DNA of 64,000 nucleotides, taken from positions 434,001 through 498,000 of the forward strand of contig CAZXHS010000001.1 of NCBI GenBank assembly GCA_964639845.1, given 5' to 3'. Below are positions 54,895 through 64,000 of this stretch, piece by piece. The notes beneath the pieces were generated by a model. That model did not search any database. It saw only the letters and a list, made by a program, of their open reading frames with translations, and was not told where the DNA came from. Source of the DNA: Desulfobulbus sp964639845. Lineage in GTDB: Bacteria; Desulfobacterota; Desulfobulbia; Desulfobulbales; Desulfobulbaceae. The translations under genes were made by a program, and so were the position numbers. Numbering within the stretch: the stretch's first letter is position 1; every line of letters begins with the position of its first letter.

Positions 54895-56223
54895 ATGAAA
54901 TCGCCTGCGCTCCCATCATGGTTTTTTCTTTGCTTTCTTTACCTTGCACCCTGCGCTGTTGCAATGGGTGCTCCCGAGGCTGTGCCCACAAAGTGGTCGA
55001 TGCGATCAGCCATTGCCCAGGCCCTGGCCGATAATCCCGATGCCAGAGCGGCCATTGAACGCATGCGCTCCGCCGAGGCCAACATCAAGGCCGCCCGCGC
55101 AGCCTTTTATCCCCAGGTGGAGTTGGGCGTTGAATACAGCCGCACCAATAATCCCATGTACTCCTTTGGCAACATCCTCAATCAGGGGATGTTTACCAAT
55201 GCCATCGACTTCAACGATCCCGGCACCACCGATACCCTGCAGACCAAGGGGGTGGTGCAGTACCGGCTTTACAACGGCGGCCGCGATCTCGCCGCTCTAG
55301 ATGCCGCCGACAACCACAGTCTGGCCAGTGAGCAGGACAATGCCGCCATCCGCACGCACCTGGAATTTGCCGTGGTGCGTGCCTTTTGCTCGATCATCCA
55401 GGCCGGGGAGGTGGTAGCTGCGCGCCAGTCCGCCCTGGAAGCGATCTCGACCTCGCTGGCGGTGGCCCAAGCCCGCTTCGACGAGGGCAGCCTGCTCAAA
55501 GAAGAAGTCCTCAACCTGGAGGTACAGCAATCCCGTGCCGAGGAGCAGTTGATCCAGGCCCGTCACAGCCACAGCCTGGCCCAGCGTGGATTTTTGCGTC
55601 TGCTTGGTCTGCAAGGGGAAGCGGTCAACCTTGACACCCAAGCCACCACCGCCCAGGAGATTCCCCCTACCCCTGATATCCATGGCCGCCCGGAACTCAA
55701 GGCCATGGAGGCCCAGGTGAAGGCCATGGAAGCCATGGTGCGCCAGGCGCGTGGCGGCTACCATCCCACCGCCGACCTCTATGGTTCCTACCAGGTGGAC
55801 AAAGGTACGGAACTCGATGAGGGCTCCGGCAACTCATGGACCACCGGTGTTCGTCTCAATTATCCCCTGTTCAACGGTGGTCGCACCAATGCCGAGGTGG
55901 AACGGGCCGAGGCACGGTTACGCGAGGCGAAGCAACGACAGCGCCAGATGGAACTGGCCTTTGACCTGGAAAAGGAACAGGCCATTCTTGCTCTACATCA
56001 GGAAGATGAGCGCTTGAAGGTCACCGTCAAGATGGTTAATTCGGCCAAGGAGAGCTCCCGCTTGGCACGGCTACGTTTCAAGGAGGGTGTGCTGCTCTCC
56101 TCGGAGTTGATCGATACCGAAAACCGCCTCACCGACGCCCTGCTCAGTCATACCCTGGCAGTCGCATCGCGCAAAATAGCCATCGCCGACCTGCGGCGTA
56201 GCGCCGGCCTCCATCAATTTTGA
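54895..56223 (+). CDS. TolC-family outer-membrane efflux protein
   Basis: A 442-residue exported protein with a signal peptide. Long heptad-patterned helices (IKAARAAFYPQVELGVEYSR; a second half near VRQARGGYHPTADLYGSY) show the internal duplication of TolC proteins. GVRLNYPLFNGGRTNAEVERA is the typical strand-helix turn. It forms the outer-membrane tunnel for the adaptor and RND pump encoded downstream. A 230-base gap with a dispersed repeat separates it from the adaptor gene. Confidence 0.92.
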   Translation: MKSPALPSWFFLCFLYLAPCAVAMGAPEAVPTKWSMRSAIAQALADNPDARAAIERMRSAEANIKAARAAFYPQVELGVEYSRTNNPMYSFGNILNQGMFTNAIDFNDPGTTDTLQTKGVVQYRLYNGGRDLAALDAADNHSLASEQDNAAIRTHLEFAVVRAFCSIIQAGEVVAARQSALEAISTSLAVAQARFDEGSLLKEEVLNLEVQQSRAEEQLIQARHSHSLAQRGFLRLLGLQGEAVNLDTQATTAQEIPPTPDIHGRPELKAMEAQVKAMEAMVRQARGGYHPTADLYGSYQVDKGTELDEGSGNSWTTGVRLNYPLFNGGRTNAEVERAEARLREAKQRQRQMELAFDLEKEQAILALHQEDERLKVTVKMVNSAKESSRLARLRFKEGVLLSSELIDTENRLTDALLSHTLAVASRKIAIADLRRSAGLHQF

Positions 56224-56227
56224 CACC

Positions 56228-56316
56228 TTCGTAAAAAGTCAAAAAGCGAGAAGTTGCGAGGCGTAAAAACAGCAAATTACGAAGCTCGAAACGTCGTTCT
56301 CGAGGCTTTTTACGAG
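56228..56316. repeat. Dispersed intergenic repeat, copy A
   Basis: An 89-base element between the TolC and adaptor genes. TCGTAAAAAG (56229-56238) and CTTTTTACGA (56306-56315) are terminal inverted repeats. The interior (56251-56307) aligns without gaps to 63681-63737, with 41 identities in 57 columns by hand count. It looks like a small non-autonomous element. Confidence 0.6.
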
Positions 56317-56453
56317 ATCGACAATTTTGAGGACCTGGCCAAGACCGAACAACGATAACCGATCCACCCCACAAACGGATATTGCAGAGCAGATACCATC
56401 GTTCTCGTCGCTCTCCACCCCAAGATCAGCACTTCTTTTCAAGGACCGTGATC

Positions 56454-57488
56454 ATGCCGACCTCTTTGCACACCAGCAAGCGCCCTCTTGTTCTCTTGCT
56501 CGCCTCCACCCTGCTGTTCTCCCCCGCCAAGGCCACGGAGCCCCCCAAGCCCACTTCTGCCCCGGTGACAGTCAGTGTCGCCAAGGTGCAACGCCAGCAG
56601 ATCCCCGCGCTCATCGAGGTGGCGGGCACCCTGCAGGCGGCGGAGAGTGCTGTCATTGCTGCCAAGGTCACCGGCACTGTCACCAAGGTGCCAGTGGTGC
56701 TCGGTTCATCAGTAAAAAAAGGCGACCTGCTGGTGGCCATCAGTGTCGGGGAGATAGACGCCCGGCTGAGCCAGGCCGAGGCGCAGTTGACGCAGGCACG
56801 GCGCAACCTGGAACGCGAACAGAATTTGCTCGCCAAAAGCGCTGCCACCACAGAAACCGTTAAAAATATGCGCGACCAGTATACCATGGCCCAGGCCGGG
56901 TACAACGAGGCCAAAACCATGCTCGGCTACACCACCATAACCGCTCCCTTTGATGGCGTAGTCACGCGCAAGGAGGTCAACAGCGGCGATCTGGCGACGC
57001 CGGGTACGCCGCTGCTCTACATGGAAAACAACCGCAAACTGCAGGTGCGCTCGGCGGTGCCGGAGAGTCTGGTACTTGACATCCATCCCGGCGATCAACT
57101 CATGGTCAAGATCGAGTCGGCCGGAGCACTGGTGCAGGGCACGGTGACCGAGGTGGCGCCAGCGGCTGATCCCCAATCCCGCACCGCGTCGGTGGTGCTC
57201 GATCTTCCCATCCATGCTGATCTGCGCACCGGTCAGTTTGCGCGGATACTGCTGCCGGGTCCCGGCATCCAGGGGCTGTTCATTGCCGAAAGCGCAGTGG
57301 TTCCAGCCGGACAGATGGACAGGGTCTTTGTGGTGGAGGGCGATCGTGTCCATCTGCGGCTGGTGCGTACCGGCCAGCACCATGAGGGAGTGGTGGAGAT
57401 TCTTACCGGCCTCCAAGCCGGGGAAACGGTGGCAGTGACCAACAACCACCTTCTGCACAACGATCAGCAGATCAAGGTTCAGCCATGA
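56454..57488 (+). CDS. RND efflux periplasmic adaptor (membrane fusion protein)
   Basis: A 344-residue HlyD-family adaptor with a signal peptide (LLLASTLLFSPAKA). A short lipoyl-like half (EVAGTLQAAESAVIAAKVTG) and its partner (TITAPFDGVVTRKEVNSGD) flank an alpha-hairpin (RLSQAEAQLTQARRNLERE). It bridges the inner-membrane pump and the TolC-like tunnel. I start at MPTSLHT (56454), which has AAGGA upstream. Its stop overlaps the pump ATG by four bases. Confidence 0.92.
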   Translation: MPTSLHTSKRPLVLLLASTLLFSPAKATEPPKPTSAPVTVSVAKVQRQQIPALIEVAGTLQAAESAVIAAKVTGTVTKVPVVLGSSVKKGDLLVAISVGEIDARLSQAEAQLTQARRNLEREQNLLAKSAATTETVKNMRDQYTMAQAGYNEAKTMLGYTTITAPFDGVVTRKEVNSGDLATPGTPLLYMENNRKLQVRSAVPESLVLDIHPGDQLMVKIESAGALVQGTVTEVAPAADPQSRTASVVLDLPIHADLRTGQFARILLPGPGIQGLFIAESAVVPAGQMDRVFVVEGDRVHLRLVRTGQHHEGVVEILTGLQAGETVAVTNNHLLHNDQQIKVQP

Positions 57489-60400
57489 GCGAGCAGCAAT
57501 CTCCACATCCCGGATTCGCCGGACGGCTGGCCGCCACCTTTATCGGCTCCAAGCTGACCCTCATCGGCCTGGTGGCTTCGCTGCTGCTCGGCCTCCTCGC
57601 CCTGGCGCAACTGCCGCGTGAGGAAGAGCCGCAGATCAAGGTGCCGATGATCGATGTCCTGGTGTCCATGCCCGGTGCCACCCCTAAGGAGGTGGAACAA
57701 CGGCTGGCCATCCCCATGGAAAAACTGCTCTACGAGCTGCCGGGGATCGAATACATCTACTCCACCTCCATGCCCGGCCAGTGCCTGCTGATCGCCCGCT
57801 TCTATGTGGGCGAAGATTTTGAGAAAGCCATCGTCAGCCTCAACCAGAAACTGCAAACCAACTTTGACCGCATTCCCCACGGGGTATCGCTGCCGCTGGT
57901 CAAACCGCATTCCATCGACGATGTGCCCATCCTGGCGCTGACCCTGCATTCCAAGGTCTATGACCATTTCACCCTGCGCCGTTTGGCCGGCGAGGTGGAT
58001 GATGCGGTCAAATCCATCTTCGAGGTGGCCGAGACCAAACTCATCGGCGGCAGCCGCCGGCAACTGCGGGTACAGTTTGATCCCCTGCTGCTCGCCTCCC
58101 GCAATCTCAGCCCCTCCGATCTGGTCAACCATCTCCAGCAGGCCAACCGCCAATCCAACTCCGGGGCTCTGCGCGCCGACAACAAAGAAATCCTGTTGCA
58201 AACTGGCACCTTTCTTACCTCGGCCCACGAGGCCGGGCGGGTGGTGGTCGGCGTCCACGGTGGCAAGCCGGTCTATCTCGATGAGGTGGCCACCATCATC
58301 GACGGCGCAGAGGAACCGCAGACCTACGTGCTCTTCGGCCAAGAGGACGGTGATCCCGAGGCAGCGGTTACCTTGTCGGTGGCCAAGCGCCCCGGTGCCA
58401 ATGCGGTGCAGGTGGTGGAGACGGTGCTGCACAAGGTGGAGAGCCTCAAGGGCAGCCTCATCCCGCCGGAGGTGGAGGTGAGCATCACCCGCGACTACGG
58501 CGAGACCGCAGCCGAGAAATCAAACGAATTACTGCTGCACATGGGTATCGCCGTCTTTGGGGTGGCTGTACTCATCCTGCTCTTCCTCGGTTGGCGCGAA
58601 TCGATCATCGTCCTCTTGGCCATCCCCTCGACCCTGTCGCTGACCCTGCTGCTGTTCTACCTCTACGGCTACACGCTCAACCGCATCACCCTCTTTGCGC
58701 TGATATTCTCCATCGGCATTCTGGTGGATGACGCCATTGTCGTGGTTGAAAACATCGTGCGCCACATGCACCTGCCGGCCAACCAACGGGCCTCACTCAA
58801 GGAGATAGCCGTGGCAGCGGTGATCGAGGTTGGCAACCCCACCATCCTCGCCACCTGGGCCGTCATCGCCGCCATCCTGCCGATGGCCTTTGTCGGTGGC
58901 CTGATGGGCCCGTACATGCGGCCCATTCCCATTGGCGCCTCGGCGGCGATGATCTTTTCCCTGCTCATCGCCTTCACCGTCACCCCCTGGGCGGCGATTC
59001 ATCTGCTCCGTCAGCCCTCGGGTACGGCCACGAGCCAGGGCCATGATCCGGATCACGCCCCGGATGACTGGTTCACCCGCCTCTACCACCGTATCATGGA
59101 CCCACTCCTGGCCCATGCGGGTTGGCGGATGATTTTTTTTGCTGTGATTATTGGGCTGCTGCTCACCTCCTGCGCCCTTGTCTACTGGGGCAAGGTCAAG
59201 GTGAAGATGCTGCCCTTTGACAACAAGTCCGAGTTCCAGATCATCCTCGACATGCCCGAAGGCTCCCCCCTGGAGCAGACCACCCGCGTAGCCATGGAGA
59301 TGGCCGAGGTGGTGGGCAAGGAGCCCGAGGTGGTCGACTATCAGATCTATGCCGGCACCGCCTCGCCCTACAATTTCAACGGCCTGGTGCGGCATTACTT
59401 CCTGCGTTCTGGGCCGACGGTGGCCGACATCCAGGTCAACCTCAAGGGCAAGGGTGAGCGCGACAGCCAGAGTCACACCATTGCCAGCCGGGTGCGACCG
59501 GCGGTGGCAGGGATCGCCGCCAAATACGGCGCCACCGTGGCCGTGGCCGAGGTGCCGCCCGGGCCGCCGGTGCTGCAAACCCTGGTGGCGGAAATCTATG
59601 GACCGGATGATGCCAGTCGGGTGCAGCTGGCCGGCAAGGTGAAAGAGATTTTTACCAGCACCGAGGGCGTGGTTGATATCGACTGGTATCGCGAAAACGA
59701 GTGCAACAAGCTGGTACTCACCGTGGACAAGGAAAAGGCCGCCCTCAACGGGCTTTCCGAGGCGGAGATCAACCAGGCCATTGACATGGCCCTCTCTGGA
59801 AAATCAATTGATCTCTTCCACCAACCCCGCGACAAGGAGGAGATCGAGATTATCCTCCAACTGCCCCAGGCGCAACGAGCCCGCATCGACAATCTTCTCA
59901 ATATCACCCTGCGCCCGACGAACAATCCCCAGGCACCGCTCATCCCCCTGCGCGAGTTGGTACGAGTGAGCGAGCAGCCGGTGGCCCAACCCATCTACCG
60001 CAAAAATCTCAAACCGGTGATATATGTCACCGGCGATGTGGCCGGGGCTGCGGAATCGCCGGTCTATCCGATCCTACAGATGAATGAACACCTCAAGAAA
60101 CTAAGCGCCGAGCAGTTTGGCGGCCAGGCCGGACCGATCACCATCTACAACCTCAAACAGCCCTTTGTGGAGACCCAGCCGTCAATGAAATGGGATGGGG
60201 AGTGGCACATCACCCTGGAGGTCTTCCGCGACCTGGGCCTGGCCTTCTGCGTGGTGATGGTGCTGATTTATATGCTGATGGTGGGCTGGTTCAAGGACTA
60301 CATCATCCCCCTGGTGGTGATGGCGGCCATCCCCTTCTCGTTGATCGGCATTTTGCCGGCCCATTGGGGGCTGAATGCCTTTTTTACCGCCACCTCGATG

Positions 60401-60712
60401 ATCGGCTTCATGGCTGGGGCGGGCATTGTGGTACGCAACTCGATCATTCTGGTGGATTTCATCGAACTGCGGCTCAGCCATGGTCTGCCGCTGGCCGAGG
60501 CGGTGGTCGAGGCCGGGGCCATTCGCTTCCGGCCGATGCTGCTCACCGCCCTGGCGGTGGTGGTCGGCGCCTCGGTGATCCTGGCGGATCCCATCTTTCA
60601 AGGACTGGCCATTTCATTGATGTTTGGCGAGATCGCCTCGCTGTTGATCAGTCGCATGGCCGTGCCGGTGCTCTACTTCATGGTGCAGCAACACAAGCAG
60701 CGCGCAGCCTGA
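57485..60712 (+). CDS. RND-family efflux pump, AcrB/HAE type
   Basis: A 1075-residue inner-membrane transporter with 12 predicted helices and two large periplasmic loops. The proton-relay Asp-Asp pair is in ILVDDAIVVVENI near residue 415. The N-terminal PREEEPQIKVP and QLAIPMEK-like motif, and the second-half GAGIVVRNSIILVDFIE, are typical of HAE/heavy-metal-like RND pumps. Substrates are unknown; the EEEP start and lack of CusA-type methionine clusters argue for organic compounds rather than copper. Last gene of the tolC-adaptor-pump operon. Confidence 0.93.
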   Translation: MSEQQSPHPGFAGRLAATFIGSKLTLIGLVASLLLGLLALAQLPREEEPQIKVPMIDVLVSMPGATPKEVEQRLAIPMEKLLYELPGIEYIYSTSMPGQCLLIARFYVGEDFEKAIVSLNQKLQTNFDRIPHGVSLPLVKPHSIDDVPILALTLHSKVYDHFTLRRLAGEVDDAVKSIFEVAETKLIGGSRRQLRVQFDPLLLASRNLSPSDLVNHLQQANRQSNSGALRADNKEILLQTGTFLTSAHEAGRVVVGVHGGKPVYLDEVATIIDGAEEPQTYVLFGQEDGDPEAAVTLSVAKRPGANAVQVVETVLHKVESLKGSLIPPEVEVSITRDYGETAAEKSNELLLHMGIAVFGVAVLILLFLGWRESIIVLLAIPSTLSLTLLLFYLYGYTLNRITLFALIFSIGILVDDAIVVVENIVRHMHLPANQRASLKEIAVAAVIEVGNPTILATWAVIAAILPMAFVGGLMGPYMRPIPIGASAAMIFSLLIAFTVTPWAAIHLLRQPSGTATSQGHDPDHAPDDWFTRLYHRIMDPLLAHAGWRMIFFAVIIGLLLTSCALVYWGKVKVKMLPFDNKSEFQIILDMPEGSPLEQTTRVAMEMAEVVGKEPEVVDYQIYAGTASPYNFNGLVRHYFLRSGPTVADIQVNLKGKGERDSQSHTIASRVRPAVAGIAAKYGATVAVAEVPPGPPVLQTLVAEIYGPDDASRVQLAGKVKEIFTSTEGVVDIDWYRENECNKLVLTVDKEKAALNGLSEAEINQAIDMALSGKSIDLFHQPRDKEEIEIILQLPQAQRARIDNLLNITLRPTNNPQAPLIPLRELVRVSEQPVAQPIYRKNLKPVIYVTGDVAGAAESPVYPILQMNEHLKKLSAEQFGGQAGPITIYNLKQPFVETQPSMKWDGEWHITLEVFRDLGLAFCVVMVLIYMLMVGWFKDYIIPLVVMAAIPFSLIGILPAHWGLNAFFTATSMIGFMAGAGIVVRNSIILVDFIELRLSHGLPLAEAVVEAGAIRFRPMLLTALAVVVGASVILADPIFQGLAISLMFGEIASLLISRMAVPVLYFMVQQHKQRAA

Positions 60713-60717
60713 AAAAG

Positions 60718-60753
60718 AAAAGGGCCGGTGATCGTTGCATCACCGGCCCTTTT
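60718..60753. terminator. Bidirectional terminator between the RND pump and the kinase gene
   Basis: AAAAGGGCCGGTGAT (60718-60732) pairs perfectly with ATCACCGGCCCTTTT (60739-60753) around a six-base loop, five bases after the pump stop and 30 bases before the convergent kinase stop. Confidence 0.93.
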
Positions 60754-60783
60754 GGGTGCAGGCCTTATCGTGGAAAAAGCCGT

Positions 60784-62403
60784 TCAAGGGTTATCCAGCA
60801 CCTGACGAATCACCGGGGCCAGGTCGTGTAAAGACACCGGCTTCATCATGAACTCGCGGATACCGGCCTTGGTCACCCGCTCCGGCGAAAGTGCCGAACT
60901 GTAACCGGAGCAGAGGATGATCGGCAACTCCGGCCGCAGGGCGAGCATGGTGCGGGCAATCTCAAAGCCGGTCTTACCGGGCATGGTCTGATCGGTGATC
61001 ACCAGGTCAAAGGCCTGCGGGTTCTGCTCAAAGGTCATCAGGGCGGTATTGCCATCGTTGCACACGGTGATGCGATAGCCTAGCTGCTCCAAAAATCCCT
61101 TCAAATAGCCGGCCACCATCTGCTCGTCATCCACCACCAGAATCGATTCGGTGCCGCCCACCAGCGACTGTACCTGCTGTTGTTCCTGGGGCGTCTCCAG
61201 CCCCACCACCACGGGAAAATAGATGCGGATGCTGGTCCCCTGCCCCTTATTGCTCTCGACCTCGATGCGACCCTCGTGACTCTCGACAATACCATGCACC
61301 ACCGCCAACCCCATTCCCGTACCCTTACCGCTGGGCTTGGTGGTGAAGTAGGGCTCGAAGATACGATTGAGGTTGGTATCGTCAATGCCGCAACCATTAT
61401 CGCAGACCGAAATGCGAATCCACTCGCGCTCGGGCTGCGATTCCGGGATTGCTTTGATTACCGGCTCCAAGCTCAACGTGATCTCACCGCTGTTGTCCTC
61501 CACCGCATGGAAGGCGTTGGTGCAGAGATTCATCACCACCTGGTGCAGTTGGGTGGGATTGGCAAGGATAACCCGGTCGGTGGCGGCGATGCGCTCGCGG
61601 ATGGTGATGGAGGTGGGAATGGTGCCACGCAGCAGTTTGATCACTTCCTTGAGCAGCACCCCCGGTTGCAGCAGGATACGCTTGGTGGTCTCCTTGCGGC
61701 TGAAGGCCAGGATCTGATTGACCAGCTCCGAGGCTTTGCCGCCCGCCTTGAGAATCTGGCGAATCTCGCGTTGCAGGGCAATCCCCGGCGGCAGCTTGAG
61801 CAGGGCCAGTTCGGCGTAACCAAGAATGGCTGCAAGCAAATTATTGAAATCGTGGGCAATACCACCGGCTAGCGTACCTATGGCCGCCATTTTTTGCGAT
61901 TGGCGCAACTGCTCTTCCAGTTGCCGCTGCTGGCGGATGACGGCAAGTTGTTCGCTGATATCGCGGATGAGTTCCAGAGTGCCGATCAACTTGCCCTGGT
62001 CGTCGTGGATGTTGCTCTCCATGGTCTCGCCCAGGAAAAAGCTGCCATCCTTGCGCACGAAGTGACGGCTCCACACGGTAGGAAAATCCTCGTGACGAAA
62101 GAGAGTGCCCTCACCTTGATACAGCAGGGTTGGCGGCCGGCCGATCAGTTCCTCGGTCTCGTAGCCAAACATCTGGCAGAGGGCGGGGTTGGCCTGTTTG
62201 ATCAACCCCGAACCATCCATGACCACCACCCCGTCGGGGATACTGTGGAGGGTGGAGCGAAAGAAGATGCGCTGTTCATCGAGATCACGAATTTTTGCCC
62301 GCAATTCTGGGTAATAACTCTTACGGATCGAGCGTTCACCCAGACCGGCAATCGCATCCTTCAGCTCATCCCAGTTCTCTCCACCGCCGGAGTGATTGGT
62401 CAT
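60784..62403 (-). CDS. PAS hybrid histidine kinase with receiver domain
   Basis: A 539-residue cytoplasmic sensor kinase. A PAS domain (about residues 48-160; GVVVMDGSGLIKQANPA) precedes the dimerisation domain with phospho-acceptor His184 in GGIAHDFNN. The ATPase has the N-box NPTQLHQVVMNLCTNAF, DNGCGID and GKGTGMGLAVV. A C-terminal receiver carries the aspartate in DLVITDQTMPGKTGFE. No membrane segment or output domain; the downstream regulator is not encoded nearby. It starts three bases after the alcohol dehydrogenase gene, suggesting co-transcription. Confidence 0.92.
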   Translation of the reverse strand: MTNHSGGGENWDELKDAIAGLGERSIRKSYYPELRAKIRDLDEQRIFFRSTLHSIPDGVVVMDGSGLIKQANPALCQMFGYETEELIGRPPTLLYQGEGTLFRHEDFPTVWSRHFVRKDGSFFLGETMESNIHDDQGKLIGTLELIRDISEQLAVIRQQRQLEEQLRQSQKMAAIGTLAGGIAHDFNNLLAAILGYAELALLKLPPGIALQREIRQILKAGGKASELVNQILAFSRKETTKRILLQPGVLLKEVIKLLRGTIPTSITIRERIAATDRVILANPTQLHQVVMNLCTNAFHAVEDNSGEITLSLEPVIKAIPESQPEREWIRISVCDNGCGIDDTNLNRIFEPYFTTKPSGKGTGMGLAVVHGIVESHEGRIEVESNKGQGTSIRIYFPVVVGLETPQEQQQVQSLVGGTESILVVDDEQMVAGYLKGFLEQLGYRITVCNDGNTALMTFEQNPQAFDLVITDQTMPGKTGFEIARTMLALRPELPIILCSGYSSALSPERVTKAGIREFMMKPVSLHDLAPVIRQVLDNP

Positions 62404-62406
62404 ATT

Positions 62407-63567
62407 TTAAAAAGCCTCCGTCAGGATTGCTTCGATATCGATTTGTTGCAAACGTCGCGGGTTGGTGACCATGCAGGGATCGGCCAGCGCTTTGGCAGCA
62501 AGGGTGGGGATATCCTCCTGACGTACACCACGCCGGCCCAGGCCATCATCAAATCCCAACCGCCGTTTGAACGCAGCCAGAGCGGCCAGGAGTGCCGGGC
62601 AGCGATCCTGTGGCGCAATGGTCTCCACATCCACGCCAAAGATGGCGCCAATGCGATCATATCGCTCAGCAGCTTCCGAATAGTTACAGTGCATTACCGC
62701 ATCGAGCAACAGGGTGTTGCATTCGCCGTGGGGCAGATCGAGCAGCCCCCCCAGGCTGTGAGCAAGGGCATGGACTGCTCCCAGACTGGCATTGGAGAAG
62801 GCAAGACCCGCTTCCAGGCTGGCGAGCATCATCTGCTCGCGCAGGTTGATATCATCGAGGTGATCCAGGGTCTCGGGGAGGTAACGATGGATGAGGCGGA
62901 TCGCCTCCAGGGCATGGATATCAGTGAGTTGGGAACTGGCCGAACTGACATAGGCCTCGATGGCATGGACCAAGGCGTCCATACCGGTACAGAGGGTCAG
63001 GTGCCGGTCCATGGTCAGGGTGAGACTGGGATCAAGCAGCGCCAGATCCGGCACCACCGTCTTGCTGATGATGGCCACTTTGACCTGCTCGGCGGTGTTG
63101 GTGATGATGGCGAACTGGGAGACATCGGCGGAGGAGCCGGAGGTGGTGGGCAGACAGATCAGGGGCGGTCCCGGCACCTCCACATTATCCACTCCCTTAA
63201 AATCGAGAATGTGCCTGTCGTTGGCCGAAACGATGCTCACCCCCTTGGCGCAGTCCATCGGGCTGCCGCCTCCCAGGGCGATGATGATGTCGCAGCCGGC
63301 CTGGCGATACAAGGCAGCCGCCTCCATTACCTGATGATCGCGGGGGTTTGGGCTGACCTGGTCAAAGATCACGGATTCGATGCCGGATGCCCGCAGGATG
63401 TCCTGCGCCTTGGTCAGCAGACCCGCCTGGGCCACACCGCTGTCGGTGACGATGAACACACGGCTGGCACCAAAATTCAAGGCATACCGGCCGAGCAACT
63501 CGACGGCGCCATCGCCGAAAATTATTTCCGGGGCCAGAAATTTGCGGATATTGAGATCGATCAGCAT
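62407..63567 (-). CDS. Iron-dependent alcohol dehydrogenase
   Basis: A 386-residue NAD(P)-dependent group III alcohol dehydrogenase. GGGSPMDCAKG binds the cofactor; metal ligands come from the aspartate in the segment after LPTTSGSSAD and from histidines in HALAHSLGGLLDLPHGECN. I prefer the second of two in-frame ATGs (63567) because the GGGGG ribosome site touches the first one (63573). Substrate (ethanol, 1,3-propanediol or lactaldehyde type) cannot be set. Lies upstream of the kinase gene in one unit. Confidence 0.92.
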   Translation of the reverse strand: MLIDLNIRKFLAPEIIFGDGAVELLGRYALNFGASRVFIVTDSGVAQAGLLTKAQDILRASGIESVIFDQVSPNPRDHQVMEAAALYRQAGCDIIIALGGGSPMDCAKGVSIVSANDRHILDFKGVDNVEVPGPPLICLPTTSGSSADVSQFAIITNTAEQVKVAIISKTVVPDLALLDPSLTLTMDRHLTLCTGMDALVHAIEAYVSSASSQLTDIHALEAIRLIHRYLPETLDHLDDINLREQMMLASLEAGLAFSNASLGAVHALAHSLGGLLDLPHGECNTLLLDAVMHCNYSEAAERYDRIGAIFGVDVETIAPQDRCPALLAALAAFKRRLGFDDGLGRRGVRQEDIPTLAAKALADPCMVTNPRRLQQIDIEAILTEAF

Positions 63568-63679
63568 GGCCATCCCCCTTTTTTCCCGTGCCTGCGTCCT
63601 CGGGATTGGTCTGTTGCTATCCTAAGTGAAAAAAGCTCCCACGTCAAACTCGTTGGATTGCGCCGACGTCAAAATTAGG

Positions 63680-63737
63680 CAAGTGACGAGTTGTCAAAAC
63701 AACATGTTACGAAACGCGGCCCGTCATACTCGCGGCT
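63680..63737. repeat. Dispersed intergenic repeat, copy B
   Basis: The interior of copy A aligns here without gaps (63681-63737). The terminal inverted repeats of copy A are not preserved; a small GTTGT/ACAAC hairpin (63690-63703) exists instead. It occupies the upstream region of the alcohol dehydrogenase gene. The rest of 63568-63768 shows nothing else. Confidence 0.5.
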
Positions 63738-63768
63738 GCGCAAGAGTGCATGCAGCCAACACCTGTTT

Positions 63769-64000
63769 TTAGGGTCGCCCCGGGGTAACAGGGGCGACGC
63801 GTGTGGATGGGTCTAGCCCGGCACCACGCGACTGCAGACGCCTGAGTACCGCCTCGATCTCACTGAAATCGCTGTCCTGATAGGCGATGAACCGAGGACG
63901 TAACTGGTGGCCGCAGGCAACGGTTTCGGCTTCGGCATCGGGGAGAATAAGGATAAAGAAGACCTGCTCCAGGCGGAAACGAAACGGCGCAAGCCGTTGC
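63769..64000 (-). CDS. 3' end of a protein-coding gene, unknown family
   Basis: A minus-strand frame enters from the right edge and ends at TAA 63771-63769, giving the last 76 residues. The composition is protein-like (FRFRLEQVFFILILPDAEAE, DSDFSEIEAVLRRLQ) and the last dozen residues are Pro/Arg-rich. I do not recognise the family; only the C-terminal end is visible. Confidence 0.6.
   Translation of the reverse strand, partial: QRLAPFRFRLEQVFFILILPDAEAETVACGHQLRPRFIAYQDSDFSEIEAVLRRLQSRGAGLDPSTRVAPVTPGRP

Overview
The window is a GC-rich chromosomal segment, densely packed with genes. It most likely comes from an anaerobic respiratory member of the Desulfobacterota, in the Desulfobulbales style. 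This placement is an inference from gene content: a split archaeal-type glutamate synthase, an 11-subunit complex I without NuoEFG, a twelve-haem cytochrome c, and an AhbD-like radical SAM protein beside hemE. I saw no rRNA, tRNA, CRISPR array, intact insertion sequence or prophage.

Layout. Positions 1-1.24 kb: split glutamate synthase (amidotransferase gene plus the start of an Fe-S/FMN gene). 1.4-2.0 kb: two TatA-type subunits. 2.0-5.6 kb: operon thrC-pnp-mtaD, nucleoside salvage with threonine synthesis. 5.7-10.8 kb: gpmI, rsfS, topB and a hydrolase. 11-18.7 kb: envelope cluster with a TPR lipoprotein, a very large class A penicillin-binding protein and, divergently, a LysM lytic transglycosylase. 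18.9-23.1 kb: a DUF2867-type SDR protein, yhbY, a GGCT-fold protein and glyA. 23.2-34.6 kb: one leftward nuo operon (ABCDHIJK, a MrpD-like subunit, a small membrane protein, a NuoL-like subunit, M, N). 34.9-45.1 kb: LysR regulator, aminotransferase, multihaem cytochrome, nadE, csp, mltG and lon. 45.2-48.4 kb: a left-handed beta-helix protein, two unknown proteins, a PilZ protein and a universal stress protein. 48.5-51.8 kb: haem locus (ahbD-like, hemE, HD, PAS). 51.8-54.7 kb: a small AT-richer islet, an OmpA-type protein and an 11-residue-repeat periplasmic protein. 54.7-60.7 kb: a tripartite RND efflux operon. 60.8-64 kb: a hybrid histidine kinase, an iron alcohol dehydrogenase and the 3' end of an unknown gene.

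How the parts fit. The nuo operon looks like an electron-carrier-linked, proton-pumping quinone reductase whose electron-input module is not encoded here. It carries four antiporter-like subunits, one of which has lost the otherwise invariant TM7 lysine. The haem genes and the cytochrome fit the same respiratory lifestyle. MtaD and the 6-oxopurine-type nucleoside phosphorylase form a plausible deaminate-then-phosphorolyse salvage route.

The most interesting non-genic signals are four exact ATGCAAT/ATTGCAT boxes upstream of the lytic transglycosylase and a decayed intergenic repeat present twice (near 56.3 and 63.7 kb). There are also strong promoter-like sequences before the haem and efflux operons, and several long bidirectional terminators. 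All identifications come from reading motifs; no database search was possible.
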